A model generated the notes under the pieces. It made no database searches. It was not told the DNA's origin and was given only the letters and a program-made list of their open reading frames with translations. Of a stretch of 64,000 nucleotides of DNA, positions 23,783 to 32,808 are shown in pieces (positions within the stretch are counted from its first letter, which is position 1; each line of letters opens with the position of its first letter). Origin of the DNA: JANRKB01 sp033763695 (GTDB taxonomy: Bacteria > Planctomycetota > Phycisphaerae > Phycisphaerales > UBA1924); assembly GCA_033763695.1 (NCBI GenBank), contig JANRKB010000003.1, forward strand, positions 62,001-126,000. Reading direction: 5' to 3'. The position numbers and the translations under genes were made by a program.

Positions 23783-26700
23783 TCAATGGAAGTTCCGCGC
23801 TTGCATCGCGGCGGGTTCGGCCGGTAGTTCCGGCGTGTCCAGCCGGTGCACAATCACATGCACCACGCCGCCGGCCCGTTGCACGACTCCGGTTGCGAGC
23901 ACGAACGTCTTCGCCGCGGCTCTACGGAACCGCTGATACACACGATGCCAGACGACGAGGTTGGCGATGCCACTCTCGTCCTCCAGCGTCATGAACGTCA
24001 CTTCCTTGGCCGTGCCCGGTCGCTGTCGCACCAGCACCAGCCCCGCGACACGCACCTTCGCGCCGTCGGGCAGCGCGCCCGCATCGGACAACGCCGCGCA
24101 CGGCACGGCACCCGCCCGCGACAACGCCTCGCGAGCAAACGACACCGGATGGGCCTTGAGTGACAGGCCTGTCGTGTTGTAATCCAGCACGACATGCCGC
24201 GAGGGTGTCAGCGTCGGCAGCGCATCGAGCCCATCGGCGTGCGTCTCGGGCACGGACGCCTTGGCGTTTGCTGCTGTATCTTCAAGCACGCCCTCAAACA
24301 GCGGCATCGGATCATCACGCAGCAGCCGTGTCTGCCACAGCGCCTGTTGGCGCGACAACCCCATCGAGCCGAACGCATCCGCCGCCGCCAGTCGTCGCAG
24401 CGTCGCCGCTCGCACGCCGCTCGCCCGCCACAACGTCTGCATCGACGTGAATCGACCATGCTCGCGCACGCTGCGGGCCAATCGCTCCGCTTCGGGTCGC
24501 TGCAGACCCATGACCAGACTCATGCCCAGGCGAATCTGGCCGCGTTCGATCATGCTTTCCCACGTGCTGTGGTTCACATCGATTGGCAGCACACCGATGC
24601 CGTGCTCCTTGGCGTCGCGCACCAACTGAGCCGGCGCGTAAAAGCCCATCGGCTGGCTGTTGAGCAGCGCGGCACAGAAGTGGGCCGGCTCATGCCGCTT
24701 GAGCCATGCCGACGCATACACGAGCAGCGCAAACGACGCGGCATGGCTCTCCGGAAAACCATACTCGCTGAAACCCTTGATCTGATCAAAGCAGCGGCGT
24801 GCAAACTCCTCGGGAATGCCGTTGCGGGTCATGCCGTCGATGAGCATCTGCCCGAAGCGATAGATCTGATCGCCCTTGCGTTTCCATGCCGCCATCGCGC
24901 GGCGGAGTTGATCGGCCTCACCCGGTGTGAAGCCCGCTGCCTTCACCGCCAGCGCCATGCACTGCTCTTGGAACAGCGGCACACCCAACGTCTTCTTGAG
25001 CACCTCCTCGATGCTCGGATGCACATACTCAGGCTTCTCGATGCCGTCACGCCGACGCAGATAGGGATGCACCATGCCGCCCTGGATCGGCCCGGGCCGC
25101 ACGATCGCGACCTCGATCACCAGGTCGTAGAAGTTCCTGGGCTTGAGCCGCGGCAGCATCGACATCTGGGCGCGGCTCTCGATCTGAAACACGCCGACCG
25201 TGTCCGCCCGCTGGATCATGGCATACGTCGCCGGATCCTCGGCGGGGATGGTCGCGAGCGAGAGTTCGCTCTTGCCCTCCTCGCGGCGGCGTGCGTTCAC
25301 CGTCGCCATGCACCGCCGCAGCGCGGTGAGCATCCCGAGCCCCAGCACATCCACCTTCAACATGCCCGCGGCGTCGATGTCGTCCTTGTCCCACTCAACG
25401 ACCGTGCGATCAGGCATCGCGGCATTCTCGACCGGCACCAGTTCGCACAAGGGCGAACGCGTGATGATGAACCCGCCGACATGCTGCGACAAATGTCGTG
25501 GAAAGCCCAGCAACTGAGACGAGAGCGTTACGAGCCAGTGCAGCGTGTGATCGTCAGGGTTGAGCCCCATCTCGCGCAGACGCTTGGCGTCGGCGATGCC
25601 GTGGTCAAACCACTCGATGTCCTTGGCGAGCCGATCAACCAGATCGAGCGACAGCCCCAGCACCTTGCCCACTTCACGCACCGCGCTGCGGCGCCGATAG
25701 GAGATCACCTCCGCAGTCAGCGCGGCCCTTTCGCGCCCGTACTTGCGATAGATGTACTGGATCACCTCCTCGCGCCGCTCATGCTCGAAATCAATGTCGA
25801 TGTCCGGCGGCTCGTTGCGTTCCTTGCTCACAAACCGTTCGAACAGCATGTCGATCCGCGTCGGATCCACCGCCGTCACGCCCAGGCAGAAGCACACCGC
25901 CGAGTTGGCCGCCGCTCCGCGTCCCTGGCAGAGAATCGGCCCCTGCCAACCCGCGATCGGCGTCGCGCCGGGTGTTTCTTCGCCGGTGCGGGCGAAGCGC
26001 ACGAGGTCATGCACCGTCAGGAAGTACGGCGCGTAGTTCAGTTCTTCGATGAGTTTCAGCTCGTGCCGCAGCAGTGTGCACACTTTCTCCGGCACCACGG
26101 CGCCGTAGCGTTCGTGCGCGCCGCGCCAGGCAAGATCAGTCAAATGCTGCTGAGGTGTCGTGCCTACCGGCACCACCTCGTCGGGATACTCATACTTGAG
26201 TTGATCAAGCGTGAATCCGCGGCAGCGCTCGGCGATCCGCAGCGTCCGTGTCATCGCCTCGGGATACGCCGCGAACAGTCGCTGCATCTCGTCGGGATGC
26301 TTCAGATGTCGCTCGGCGTTGGCATTGAGCCGCAGCCCGGCTTGGGCCAGCGTGCAGCCGTGGCGGATGCACGTCACCACGTCCTGCAGCATGCGCCGGT
26401 CGGGGTGGTGAGAGAGCGGGCGATTGGTGGCCACGAGCGGCACACCCGTCTGACGCGACACCTCCGCCGTCCGCGCCAATCGCTCGCCATCATCCGGCCC
26501 ATAGCCGATGCTGGTCGCGAGTGACAATCGATCGTCATCGAACACGTCGCGCATCCGTCGCAGCAATGCGATCGCCTCGGGCGAAGCCAGCGCCATAGGC
26601 ACATCCTCGTCCAGTGGCATGGCGATCGCGAGCAGTTCGCGAGACAAACCCGCGATGTCGTTGAACTCCAGATGACACTGCCCTTTGGACGCACGTCGCT

Positions 26701-27082
26701 TGCCGGTCGTGAGCAGGCGGCACAGGTTTCGATAGCCGCTCATCGACTCGGGATAGAGCAGAATCTCCCACTGGGGCATGTCCAGGGGACGAACCCGCGC
26801 GCCGATCACCAGTTGCATGCCCGCATCGCGTGCCGCCACATGGGCACGCACGATCCCCGCGAGCGAGTGCAGATCGCAGATGCCGATGGCGCGATAGCCC
26901 AACGATCTGGCCTGCGCGACGCACTCTTCCGGGTGGCTCGCGCCGGTGAGGAATGTGAAGTTGCTGGTGACGCAGAGTTCGGCGAACTCTGAAGTGGTGT
27001 CGGGCGACGCGACATCGCTCGCCAGCGGCTCGGTGCGTCGGAACGGGTGCGGCCTCAACTTGGGAAACTCAACCGCGGGCAT
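23783..27082 (-). CDS. dnaE2: Error-prone DNA polymerase III alpha-type subunit (DnaE2/ImuC)
   Basis: DnaE2 extends DNA past lesions as part of an inducible mutasome with ImuA and ImuB. The N-terminal PHP domain is seen at ~34-100 (ELCVTSNFTFLTGASHPEE...YRAIGICDLHSLAGIVRAH), and the polymerase acidic motif PPDIDIDFEHER at ~425-436 carries the metal-binding Asp pair. RGAAANSAVCFCLG and FPRHLSQHVGGFIIT are characteristic finger/palm blocks. A C-terminal OB-fold (~975-1060, VRVAGLVLVRQRPGTAKEVTFMTLEDESG) is present. The length of 1099 is typical of DnaE2 rather than the longer replicative DnaE. GAGG lies 7 nt before the ATG. It starts 35 nt after imuB, so the three genes are likely one transcript. 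Confidence 0.94.
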   Translation of the reverse strand: MPAVEFPKLRPHPFRRTEPLASDVASPDTTSEFAELCVTSNFTFLTGASHPEECVAQARSLGYRAIGICDLHSLAGIVRAHVAARDAGMQLVIGARVRPLDMPQWEILLYPESMSGYRNLCRLLTTGKRRASKGQCHLEFNDIAGLSRELLAIAMPLDEDVPMALASPEAIALLRRMRDVFDDDRLSLATSIGYGPDDGERLARTAEVSRQTGVPLVATNRPLSHHPDRRMLQDVVTCIRHGCTLAQAGLRLNANAERHLKHPDEMQRLFAAYPEAMTRTLRIAERCRGFTLDQLKYEYPDEVVPVGTTPQQHLTDLAWRGAHERYGAVVPEKVCTLLRHELKLIEELNYAPYFLTVHDLVRFARTGEETPGATPIAGWQGPILCQGRGAAANSAVCFCLGVTAVDPTRIDMLFERFVSKERNEPPDIDIDFEHERREEVIQYIYRKYGRERAALTAEVISYRRRSAVREVGKVLGLSLDLVDRLAKDIEWFDHGIADAKRLREMGLNPDDHTLHWLVTLSSQLLGFPRHLSQHVGGFIITRSPLCELVPVENAAMPDRTVVEWDKDDIDAAGMLKVDVLGLGMLTALRRCMATVNARRREEGKSELSLATIPAEDPATYAMIQRADTVGVFQIESRAQMSMLPRLKPRNFYDLVIEVAIVRPGPIQGGMVHPYLRRRDGIEKPEYVHPSIEEVLKKTLGVPLFQEQCMALAVKAAGFTPGEADQLRRAMAAWKRKGDQIYRFGQMLIDGMTRNGIPEEFARRCFDQIKGFSEYGFPESHAASFALLVYASAWLKRHEPAHFCAALLNSQPMGFYAPAQLVRDAKEHGIGVLPIDVNHSTWESMIERGQIRLGMSLVMGLQRPEAERLARSVREHGRFTSMQTLWRASGVRAATLRRLAAADAFGSMGLSRQQALWQTRLLRDDPMPLFEGVLEDTAANAKASVPETHADGLDALPTLTPSRHVVLDYNTTGLSLKAHPVSFAREALSRAGAVPCAALSDAGALPDGAKVRVAGLVLVRQRPGTAKEVTFMTLEDESGIANLVVWHRVYQRFRRAAAKTFVLATGVVQRAGGVVHVIVHRLDTPELPAEPAAMQARNFH

Positions 27083-27117
27083 GGCTTCGCCTCAATCTCC
27101 GGGACTCGCCACAATCG

Positions 27118-28851
27118 TCACGCCCACACGCCGTGTACGAACCAGCAGAGCGACGCGCCGTCGGCGTTGATGTGCCGAAACATCCAGACCCAGTGCCCGT
27201 TCTCGAGTTGCACGCGGAAGTAGTCGCGTGCGGGCGGTGCGATCTGAATCTGCCTGGGCGTCGGCTTTGACGTCTTTGTCCGCGACGGCTTCTTCGTGTC
27301 CATCAGCGGCCGCCAATGCCACCACTCCTGCTCCAGCCGCTCGGGCCCGGCACAATGCAGCACGCTCCAACGCCGCCCGCGCCACGCCACACTCGCCAGC
27401 GGCCCATCGGGCGCGACCGCCAGCACCTCGACTCGTTCTGGTCTTGCGAACAACCGCGTCGGTCGATCGCCGCGCGGGACGGCGTCTTGCTGCACACGCG
27501 GCAGCTGCTTCTCATGTCGTATTGACGTCGCCACGCCGCGCACCGCTGGACACACACGAACCGTGCGCTCGGGCAGATGCGACGCGACACTTTCCTTGTA
27601 CACCACGCGATCGACGCCTAACCGCGACGACAGCGTGTCGATGAGTTCTCCCCACGCCGCCTTGTTGAACGTCGGTTCCTGGCCGCCAAGCCCATCACTC
27701 ACCTGCTGCTCGTGACGCAGTCGCCCGGTGCGCGATGCCAACAGCACCACGCCCTCCACGCCGCCCGCCAGATCGATGCGCTCCAGCCGCGGCCTCAGCA
27801 ACGACCACAGATGTGCCGCGCTGCGATTGGGATGGCTGAGCATGATCTGCACATCGGGCGGCACTGCATGCCGCGCGAGATCCGAAGCCTGCACACCCGC
27901 GTGCGGATTGGTCGCAGGCTTGGGACGCTGCAGCGTCACGTCCAGTTGGCGCACGCCGCGTTCCTGCTCGACGAGCACGTCGCACAGTTCATGCAGCAGC
28001 GTTCGGGCGGCCTCATGCACCGCTTCCCATGCGTCGGTGTGTCCGTCGAACATCAGCCCCGCACGCGCGGGCGGTCGCGGACGCACGGGTTCGATCGTCT
28101 CGGGCGCGCGACCCAGCGCCTGTGACAGCCGCCGCAGCAGCGCGGGATCGAAGCGGGCCGCCAGGCTCGCCGGCGGCAGGCGCAGCACATCGCCGATGGT
28201 GGTGATGCCAATCTCTGCGAGGGCGTGCGACAGCGTGTCATCAATCCGCAATGCGCATGTCGGCAGGCGCGTCAACGCATCGCGTTCACCGCCGGGCAGA
28301 ACGCTTGAGAAAGCCTGATCTGCGTGTCGCGCCATCGCCCAGGCGCAGCCGATCGTCGATGCCGCCGATATTCGTGCCACAAATCCGCGCGAGTGCAGAA
28401 ACCTCGCGATCTGTCGCAGCAGGAGCAGTTCGCCGCCGAACAGGTGGGCCACACCGGTGATGTCCAGCACAAGCCCGTCGGGCGGGTCCGGAGCCACCAG
28501 CGGCGAGAACTTGCACAAACGCACCGCCAGCGCGTGCAATGCCATGGCATCACGCTCAGGACGATGAGGCTCGACATGCGCGTTCAAACGCGACGGCAAC
28601 AGTGAACGGGCATGGGCCAGATCCATTCCTGTGGTCACACCCGCTTCCGCCGCTCGCGCGCAGCGATGCGCTACCAGTTCACGCGACGCCACCGTGCGCG
28701 TCAGGATGAACACCTGCGGCAGATCGCGTCGGGCGTGCGCATGAGCTTCACCCGAATCGACGGAGGCGCGGCGCACCATCGCCCGTCGCACCAGATCGCT
28801 CGCCAAGGTCGGCAGCCACACGCCAAGCACCCGCTTTGCAGTCCCGCTCAT
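27118..28851 (-). CDS. imuB: ImuB, Y-family polymerase-like mutasome scaffold
   Basis: ImuB is a catalytically inactive Y-family homologue that links DnaE2 to the beta clamp. The N-terminus RVLGVWLPTLASDLVRRAM, the DLAHARSLLP block, LVLDITGVAHLFGGELLLLRQI and the helix-hairpin-helix segment ITTIGDVLRLPPASLAARFDPALLRRLSQALG match the family. The C-terminal PPARDYFRVQLENGHWVWMFR...WFVHGVWA is a typical ImuB ending. The conserved catalytic acidic residues of true Y-family polymerases are not apparent, as expected. The start at 28851 lies inside the last 104 nt of imuA in another frame, suggesting translational coupling. Confidence 0.9.
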   Translation of the reverse strand: MSGTAKRVLGVWLPTLASDLVRRAMVRRASVDSGEAHAHARRDLPQVFILTRTVASRELVAHRCARAAEAGVTTGMDLAHARSLLPSRLNAHVEPHRPERDAMALHALAVRLCKFSPLVAPDPPDGLVLDITGVAHLFGGELLLLRQIARFLHSRGFVARISAASTIGCAWAMARHADQAFSSVLPGGERDALTRLPTCALRIDDTLSHALAEIGITTIGDVLRLPPASLAARFDPALLRRLSQALGRAPETIEPVRPRPPARAGLMFDGHTDAWEAVHEAARTLLHELCDVLVEQERGVRQLDVTLQRPKPATNPHAGVQASDLARHAVPPDVQIMLSHPNRSAAHLWSLLRPRLERIDLAGGVEGVVLLASRTGRLRHEQQVSDGLGGQEPTFNKAAWGELIDTLSSRLGVDRVVYKESVASHLPERTVRVCPAVRGVATSIRHEKQLPRVQQDAVPRGDRPTRLFARPERVEVLAVAPDGPLASVAWRGRRWSVLHCAGPERLEQEWWHWRPLMDTKKPSRTKTSKPTPRQIQIAPPARDYFRVQLENGHWVWMFRHINADGASLCWFVHGVWA

Positions 28852-29575
28852 GGTCACGCTCCACCACCCACCGATGCGTTCCCACCAGACTTGCTCCCCC
28901 TTTGTGCCGCAACAGTTCCAGCGTCCAACGTCGCTTGCCCGCTTGCGAGGCGTCCCAAGACACAAGCCATCGCAGGGCTGCCGCCGACAGTTGTTGTCGT
29001 TCCCACGACGGCCGCGCCAGCATCACCACGCATCCGCTCGACTCGGCGACCAACTGCAAGCGTCGCGTCGCGGTGAGGTCAAACCCGCGGCCGTCGATGA
29101 TGACAGCCGCGCTGGTGCGACTGCGCAGCGCCAAGTCCGCGGCCCAAAGCCGCTCGTGGGCCGACTGGGCCTCCACATACAGACTTCGCTCCCCCAGCAA
29201 CGTCCGGCGTGCTGCCATCGACCGGACCGCGTGCATACCGTGCGGCCAGACCTCGGCCCCGACCCACACCAGCCGATCTCGCTCGCGTGGTGCGGCATCC
29301 GCCGCCTGCGATGCAAAACTGCACATCAACTCCAGCGGCGGAGTCCAAACGGCCTGCCGCTTGTTCTGCGGCTCGGTCGCGTCGTCCACGCCGAGCCACT
29401 CATGCACCACTCCGGACGCAAGGCCAAACCACGCCCCGACCCGCGGCATGTCCTGCCGGCCGGACCCGAACGCCGCCGCCCCCCGTCCTGTGCCCAGCCC
29501 GACAGCCTCAATCAGCCCCTTGTCCCGAGACGTAGTTGCTTGTGCCGCAATGGTTTGGAGTGTGATGCTTGGCAT
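28748..29575 (-). CDS. imuA: ImuA, RecA-fold mutasome accessory protein
   Basis: ImuA is a RecA-like partner of ImuB and DnaE2. The sequence shows the expected core: RLVWVGAEVWPHGMHAVR, SLYVEAQSAHERLWAADLALRSRTSAAVIIDG, LQLVAESSGCVVMLARPSWER and a C-terminal RWTLELLRHKGGASLVGTHRWVVERDHE. It is weakly conserved in general, so the identification leans on gene order. The ATG at 29575 is preferred over one at 29620 because a good promoter (-10 at 29600-29605) lies between them. The last ~35 codons overlap imuB. Confidence 0.8.
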   Translation of the reverse strand: MPSITLQTIAAQATTSRDKGLIEAVGLGTGRGAAAFGSGRQDMPRVGAWFGLASGVVHEWLGVDDATEPQNKRQAVWTPPLELMCSFASQAADAAPRERDRLVWVGAEVWPHGMHAVRSMAARRTLLGERSLYVEAQSAHERLWAADLALRSRTSAAVIIDGRGFDLTATRRLQLVAESSGCVVMLARPSWERQQLSAAALRWLVSWDASQAGKRRWTLELLRHKGGASLVGTHRWVVERDHERDCKAGAWRVAADLGERSGATGDGAPRLRRFG

Positions 29576-29599
29576 GCCGTGACTCGCAGAAGCCAAGAC

Positions 29600-29627
29600 A
29601 GCATACCACAAAGCGACCATGCGTCAA
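29600..29627 (-). promoter_or_regulatory. Promoter of the imuA-imuB-dnaE2 operon
   Basis: On the minus strand TTGACG (29627-29622), a 16-nt spacer and TATGCT (29605-29600) form the clearest sigma-70-like promoter in the window. The predicted start of transcription lies about 18 nt before the imuA ATG. An AT-rich block (29628-29665, unusual here) lies just upstream and could be an UP element or a repressor site. No known LexA consensus was recognised in it. Confidence 0.65.
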
Positions 29628-29842
29628 CTATTTGTTTGGTATTCGATTGAAAAATACTCGCCCCGGGCTGCACCCCGCCCCAAGCACGATTCCTTCACAT
29701 CTGCCCAGGCCGCACGGCTTTGCGTCGGATCGAGTGTGAGGTCATCGTGGGACTTCACGACATCGGCGTGTCCGTCGGCACAGACCGCGGCATTCACTCT
29801 GCCGTGCATCACGAAGCCGCCCGGATCGTCAGAGATCAGCAT
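29624..29842 (-). pseudogene. Possible remnant of a pseudopilin-like (H-X9-DG) gene
   Basis: Between the imuA promoter and the CFA-type gene, a short minus frame encodes MLISDDPGGFVMHGRVNAA followed by VCADGHADVV and about 40 more residues to a stop at 29624. The HGRVNAAVCADGH stretch resembles the His-x9-Asp-Gly motif at the C-terminal end of planctomycete type II secretion-like pseudopilins (DUF1559 group). The N-terminal prepilin cleavage region is missing. It could instead be a genuine 72-aa gene from ATG 29842, or chance. The rest of 29855-29954 holds nothing recognisable. Confidence 0.3.
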
Positions 29843-29954
29843 GAGGATTGCCACCGCTCGGACGCGATCGTCCCGGGGTTCTTGCTGGTCCCCCGCCACA
29901 CCTGTTGCTTCGCTCGCCCCACGCAAGCAACCGACTCGGCGAGGCCCCAAACCA

Positions 29955-31283
29955 TCACGCTTCCTTCGGCTTTTCAAACCGATAGTGCGACACAAGCCAC
30001 TGACGCCCGTTGTCGAGGCCCCAGAGTTCTGCGCACGCCATGAAGAACACGCGCCAGCGATGGAACCACGCGAGCGCATCGGCGGGGCCGTACGCCTCAC
30101 GAAGCACGTCGAGCGCCTCATCACGGCGCGCGTCGAGATTGGCGAGCCAGCAGTTTGCGGTGCGTTCATAGTGCGTCCCGCTGACGCGCCAGTGCTCCGC
30201 GAGTCGGAGATCATCCTGGAAGTAGAGCAGCAGTTCATCCGACGGCATGATGCCGCCGGTGAAGAAGTAGCGCCCGATCCAGTCATTCTCCTGCTCAAAG
30301 TGATATGCAACGCGAGCGTGCGTGAAGATGTGCACGAACAGCATGCCCGAAGGGCGGAGCCACGAGGCGATGCGACCCAGCAGCGCCTTGTAGTTCTTCA
30401 TGTGCTCGAACATCTCAACGCTGACGACGCGATCAAACCCGCCAACTGCACCATCCGCCGCGACGGGCGGCACGAACTCTCGCACGTCCGCCGTGATCAC
30501 GTTCAGATTGCGAAGCCCACGCTCCGCCGCGCGAGCCATGATGAACTCACGCTGCGGCGCACTATTGCTCACGGCCGTAATCGAAGCATTCGGAAAGCGA
30601 CTCGCCATGAAGAGCGAGAGCGAACCCCAGCCGCATCCGAGTTCCAAGATCCGCTGGCCGTCTTCAAGTCGGGCCCGGCGGCACGTGAGGTCGAGCATTG
30701 CGGCTTCCGCCTCCGCGAGCGTCGCGCCCTCACGCTCAAACAAACAGCCGCTGTACTTCAGATGTGGCCCGAGACAGAGACGAAAGAACGGTGCGGGCAA
30801 CTCGTAATGCTGCTCGTTCGCAACGTCCGTGTGAATCGCGACGGGCGCGGCACGCAGCTCATTGATAAGCGCCATCTTCCGCTGGTGCGACGCCTCGACC
30901 CCGCCCTGCTCTTCGCGGGCGATGCGCTGCCAAAGACGACGCCGAATCGACCAGCGCACGAGCGGATCGGGGAACATCCCGCGATCCAGCCACGTCTCAT
31001 ACCAAGGCTTGCGGACGCTCGCGACGCGCCGAGCCGTGCGCTGGGCAAGCGCTACGCCGAGCGCAGTCGACGTGGATCGGCGCGAAGAACCGGACAGATC
31101 AGCGGTGGAAAGCGTCGCCACGTGAGAATCTCGCAGGAGGACCGAGGCCGCATCGCAGTTGGCCAAACCAATCACAACACGCTCACCCACTTCGACCGGC
31201 ACAGGAAACCAGATTCCGCGCCGCTGGTCGAAACAGGCGAACCCCCTACTATTGGCCCGAAAAGGACGGTCGTTGTCGGTCAT
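29955..31283 (-). CDS. CFA-synthase-like SAM-dependent methyltransferase
   Basis: The family uses S-adenosylmethionine to modify lipids (cyclopropane fatty acids) or small amines. Motif I is LELGCGWGSLSL (residues 214-221 for the core), preceded by the typical NEQHYELPAPFFRLCLGPHLKYSGC and followed by VVSVEMFEHMKNY and LLVHIFTH-like FVHIFTHARVAYHF. The central pattern WLDRGMFPDPLVRWSIRRRLWQRI resembles the branch related to plant coclaurine N-methyltransferases. The N-terminus is uncertain: ATG 31283 overlaps the divergent MFS start, and the conserved part begins only near residue 90. GTG 31121 is an alternative that would leave room for promoters. Confidence 0.82.
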   Translation of the reverse strand: MTDNDRPFRANSRGFACFDQRRGIWFPVPVEVGERVVIGLANCDAASVLLRDSHVATLSTADLSGSSRRSTSTALGVALAQRTARRVASVRKPWYETWLDRGMFPDPLVRWSIRRRLWQRIAREEQGGVEASHQRKMALINELRAAPVAIHTDVANEQHYELPAPFFRLCLGPHLKYSGCLFEREGATLAEAEAAMLDLTCRRARLEDGQRILELGCGWGSLSLFMASRFPNASITAVSNSAPQREFIMARAAERGLRNLNVITADVREFVPPVAADGAVGGFDRVVSVEMFEHMKNYKALLGRIASWLRPSGMLFVHIFTHARVAYHFEQENDWIGRYFFTGGIMPSDELLLYFQDDLRLAEHWRVSGTHYERTANCWLANLDARRDEALDVLREAYGPADALAWFHRWRVFFMACAELWGLDNGRQWLVSHYRFEKPKEA

Positions 31284-32799
31284 GGATGGTCCCCTCGAAA
31301 CGCAATCAGAATCGCGGCCCGCGGACAAGCACCCCGGGCCGTCGCCTCACGCGCACTCCTCGTGGGCACCGCTGCGCCATCGGCACTTCCGAAACGTGTG
31401 GATCGCGGCGTTCGGCTCAAGCGTCGGCACATGGATGGAGTTCGTCGCCGTCCGCTGGATCGTGTCACAGGCGACCAACGACGAAGTGTGGATGGGCTAT
31501 CTGTCCGCCGCGCAGCTCTTCCCGACCTTGCTCCTTGGTATGTACGGCGGCATCGTCGCCGACAGCGTCAATCGCCGCTCACTCATCGTGGTCACGCAGG
31601 GTGCGATGATGTGCATCGCCGTCGCGATGGCGACAGCCGCGGCCCTGGGCTGGGCAAATCAATGGGTGCTGCTGGCGCTCTGCCTTGCCCAAGGCGTGAC
31701 CTCGGCATTCAACACACCGGCGTGGCAGGTGCTGACGCCGCGCCTCGTGCCGCGCGAGGAACTGACGCGTGCGATCACGCTTCAGGGGATTCAGTTCAAC
31801 ATGGCTCGCGTGGTCGGCCCGGCGATCGGCGGCGCGATCATGGGCGTGTTCGGCCCCGTCGTGCTGCTGGGGTTCAACGCCGCCACTTTCCTCGCACTGA
31901 TGATGATCGTGCGCACGACGCCTGACGCCCCAGCACCGCCGGAGCTTCGCGGCAAGTGGCGCGATGTCGCCGGCGTCTGGCCCTCGACCCGCGAGGCCGG
32001 CAGATGGGTGTTTACTCGCCGCGGCCCGCGCGCCGCGTTCTTGTCGCTGTGCGTCTTTGCCGTCTTCGGCACGCCGCTCATGCAGCTCCTGCCGCTGTTT
32101 GTTTCGGGCGTCTACGGCAAGAAGGAAAGCGTGTTCGGCATCATGCTGGCGCTCATGGGCGCGGGCGCTGTGCTGGGCGGCTTGCTCGTACGCCGTGTAC
32201 CCAAGTGGTATCCGATGCACCACTTCATCCCCCTGAGCGTGATGCTCGGCGGGCTGTGCATCCTGCTCTTCTCGCTCTGCCCCGAGCCGATCAGCGCCGG
32301 CATCTGCATTTTCTTCAGCGGCATCTTCTGGATGTGGGCGTTCAACTCGTCGATCGCCGCACTTCAGTTGCTGGTCGATGACTCGATGCGTGGGCGCGTC
32401 TTCGCGGTGTGCAACACGATCTCGCTTGGGCTTATGCCGCTGGGGACGTTTATCGCCGCTGAGGCAGGTCACCTTGGCGAATCACTGGTGGGACGGTTTG
32501 CTCCCCAGTGGATGCACGCCGGCATCGGCACACAGCTTGGCTTGGCCTTCGTCTCGAGCGTGCTGCTCATCGCGGGCATCGTGATGATCACGATCCGCAC
32601 GCCCGAAGTCGACGGCATCAAGCCCGGCGAGCCGGGATATGAACGTGTCCCCGGCTTCTGGCGCGGCGTGCTTGCCACCAGCCATCGACGCCACGCCCAG
32701 GGATTGTGCGCTGAGTGCGCCTATCCCATCGGAAGCACCACGCCCGACGCCGCGGACGCGCAGTGCACCGAGTGCGGCACGCCCAGGCATCGCTCATAA
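31282..32799 (+). CDS. MFS exporter (EntS/MFS_3 type) with C-terminal zinc ribbon
   Basis: Twelve-span-like MFS pattern: the first span WIAAFGSSVGTWMEFVAVRWIV, then LLLGMYGGIVADSVNRRSLIVVTQ (the A-like loop motif), LCLAQGVTSAFNTPAWQVLTPRLV, and LGLMPLGTFIAAEAG in the C-half. This order matches exporters related to the enterobactin exporter EntS. Substrate is unknown. The tail carries Cys476, Cys479, Cys495 and Cys498, a CxxC-x15-CxxC zinc ribbon that is unusual for the family. ATG 31282 shares two bases with the opposing methyltransferase ATG. The ribosome site (AAGGACGG, 14 nt upstream) is poor, so the start is only probable. Confidence 0.85.
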   Translation: MDGPLETQSESRPADKHPGPSPHAHSSWAPLRHRHFRNVWIAAFGSSVGTWMEFVAVRWIVSQATNDEVWMGYLSAAQLFPTLLLGMYGGIVADSVNRRSLIVVTQGAMMCIAVAMATAAALGWANQWVLLALCLAQGVTSAFNTPAWQVLTPRLVPREELTRAITLQGIQFNMARVVGPAIGGAIMGVFGPVVLLGFNAATFLALMMIVRTTPDAPAPPELRGKWRDVAGVWPSTREAGRWVFTRRGPRAAFLSLCVFAVFGTPLMQLLPLFVSGVYGKKESVFGIMLALMGAGAVLGGLLVRRVPKWYPMHHFIPLSVMLGGLCILLFSLCPEPISAGICIFFSGIFWMWAFNSSIAALQLLVDDSMRGRVFAVCNTISLGLMPLGTFIAAEAGHLGESLVGRFAPQWMHAGIGTQLGLAFVSSVLLIAGIVMITIRTPEVDGIKPGEPGYERVPGFWRGVLATSHRRHAQGLCAECAYPIGSTTPDAADAQCTECGTPRHRS

Positions 32800-32808
32800 T
32801 CGTCGCTC

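Noticed and set aside
24194..26524. A 776-codon open frame on the plus strand opposite dnaE2
   Set aside because: It is antisense to a gene with clear polymerase motifs. High G+C makes long antisense frames common, and its translation is Arg/His-rich with no motifs.
29628..29665. LexA box upstream of imuA
   Set aside because: The block is AT-rich but matches none of the known LexA consensus forms (CGAAC-N4-GTTCG, CTG-N10-CAG or GTTC-N7-GTTC).
29619..31925. A 768-codon plus-strand frame opposite the CFA-type gene and running into the MFS gene
   Set aside because: It is a composition artefact: it crosses two well-supported genes in other frames.
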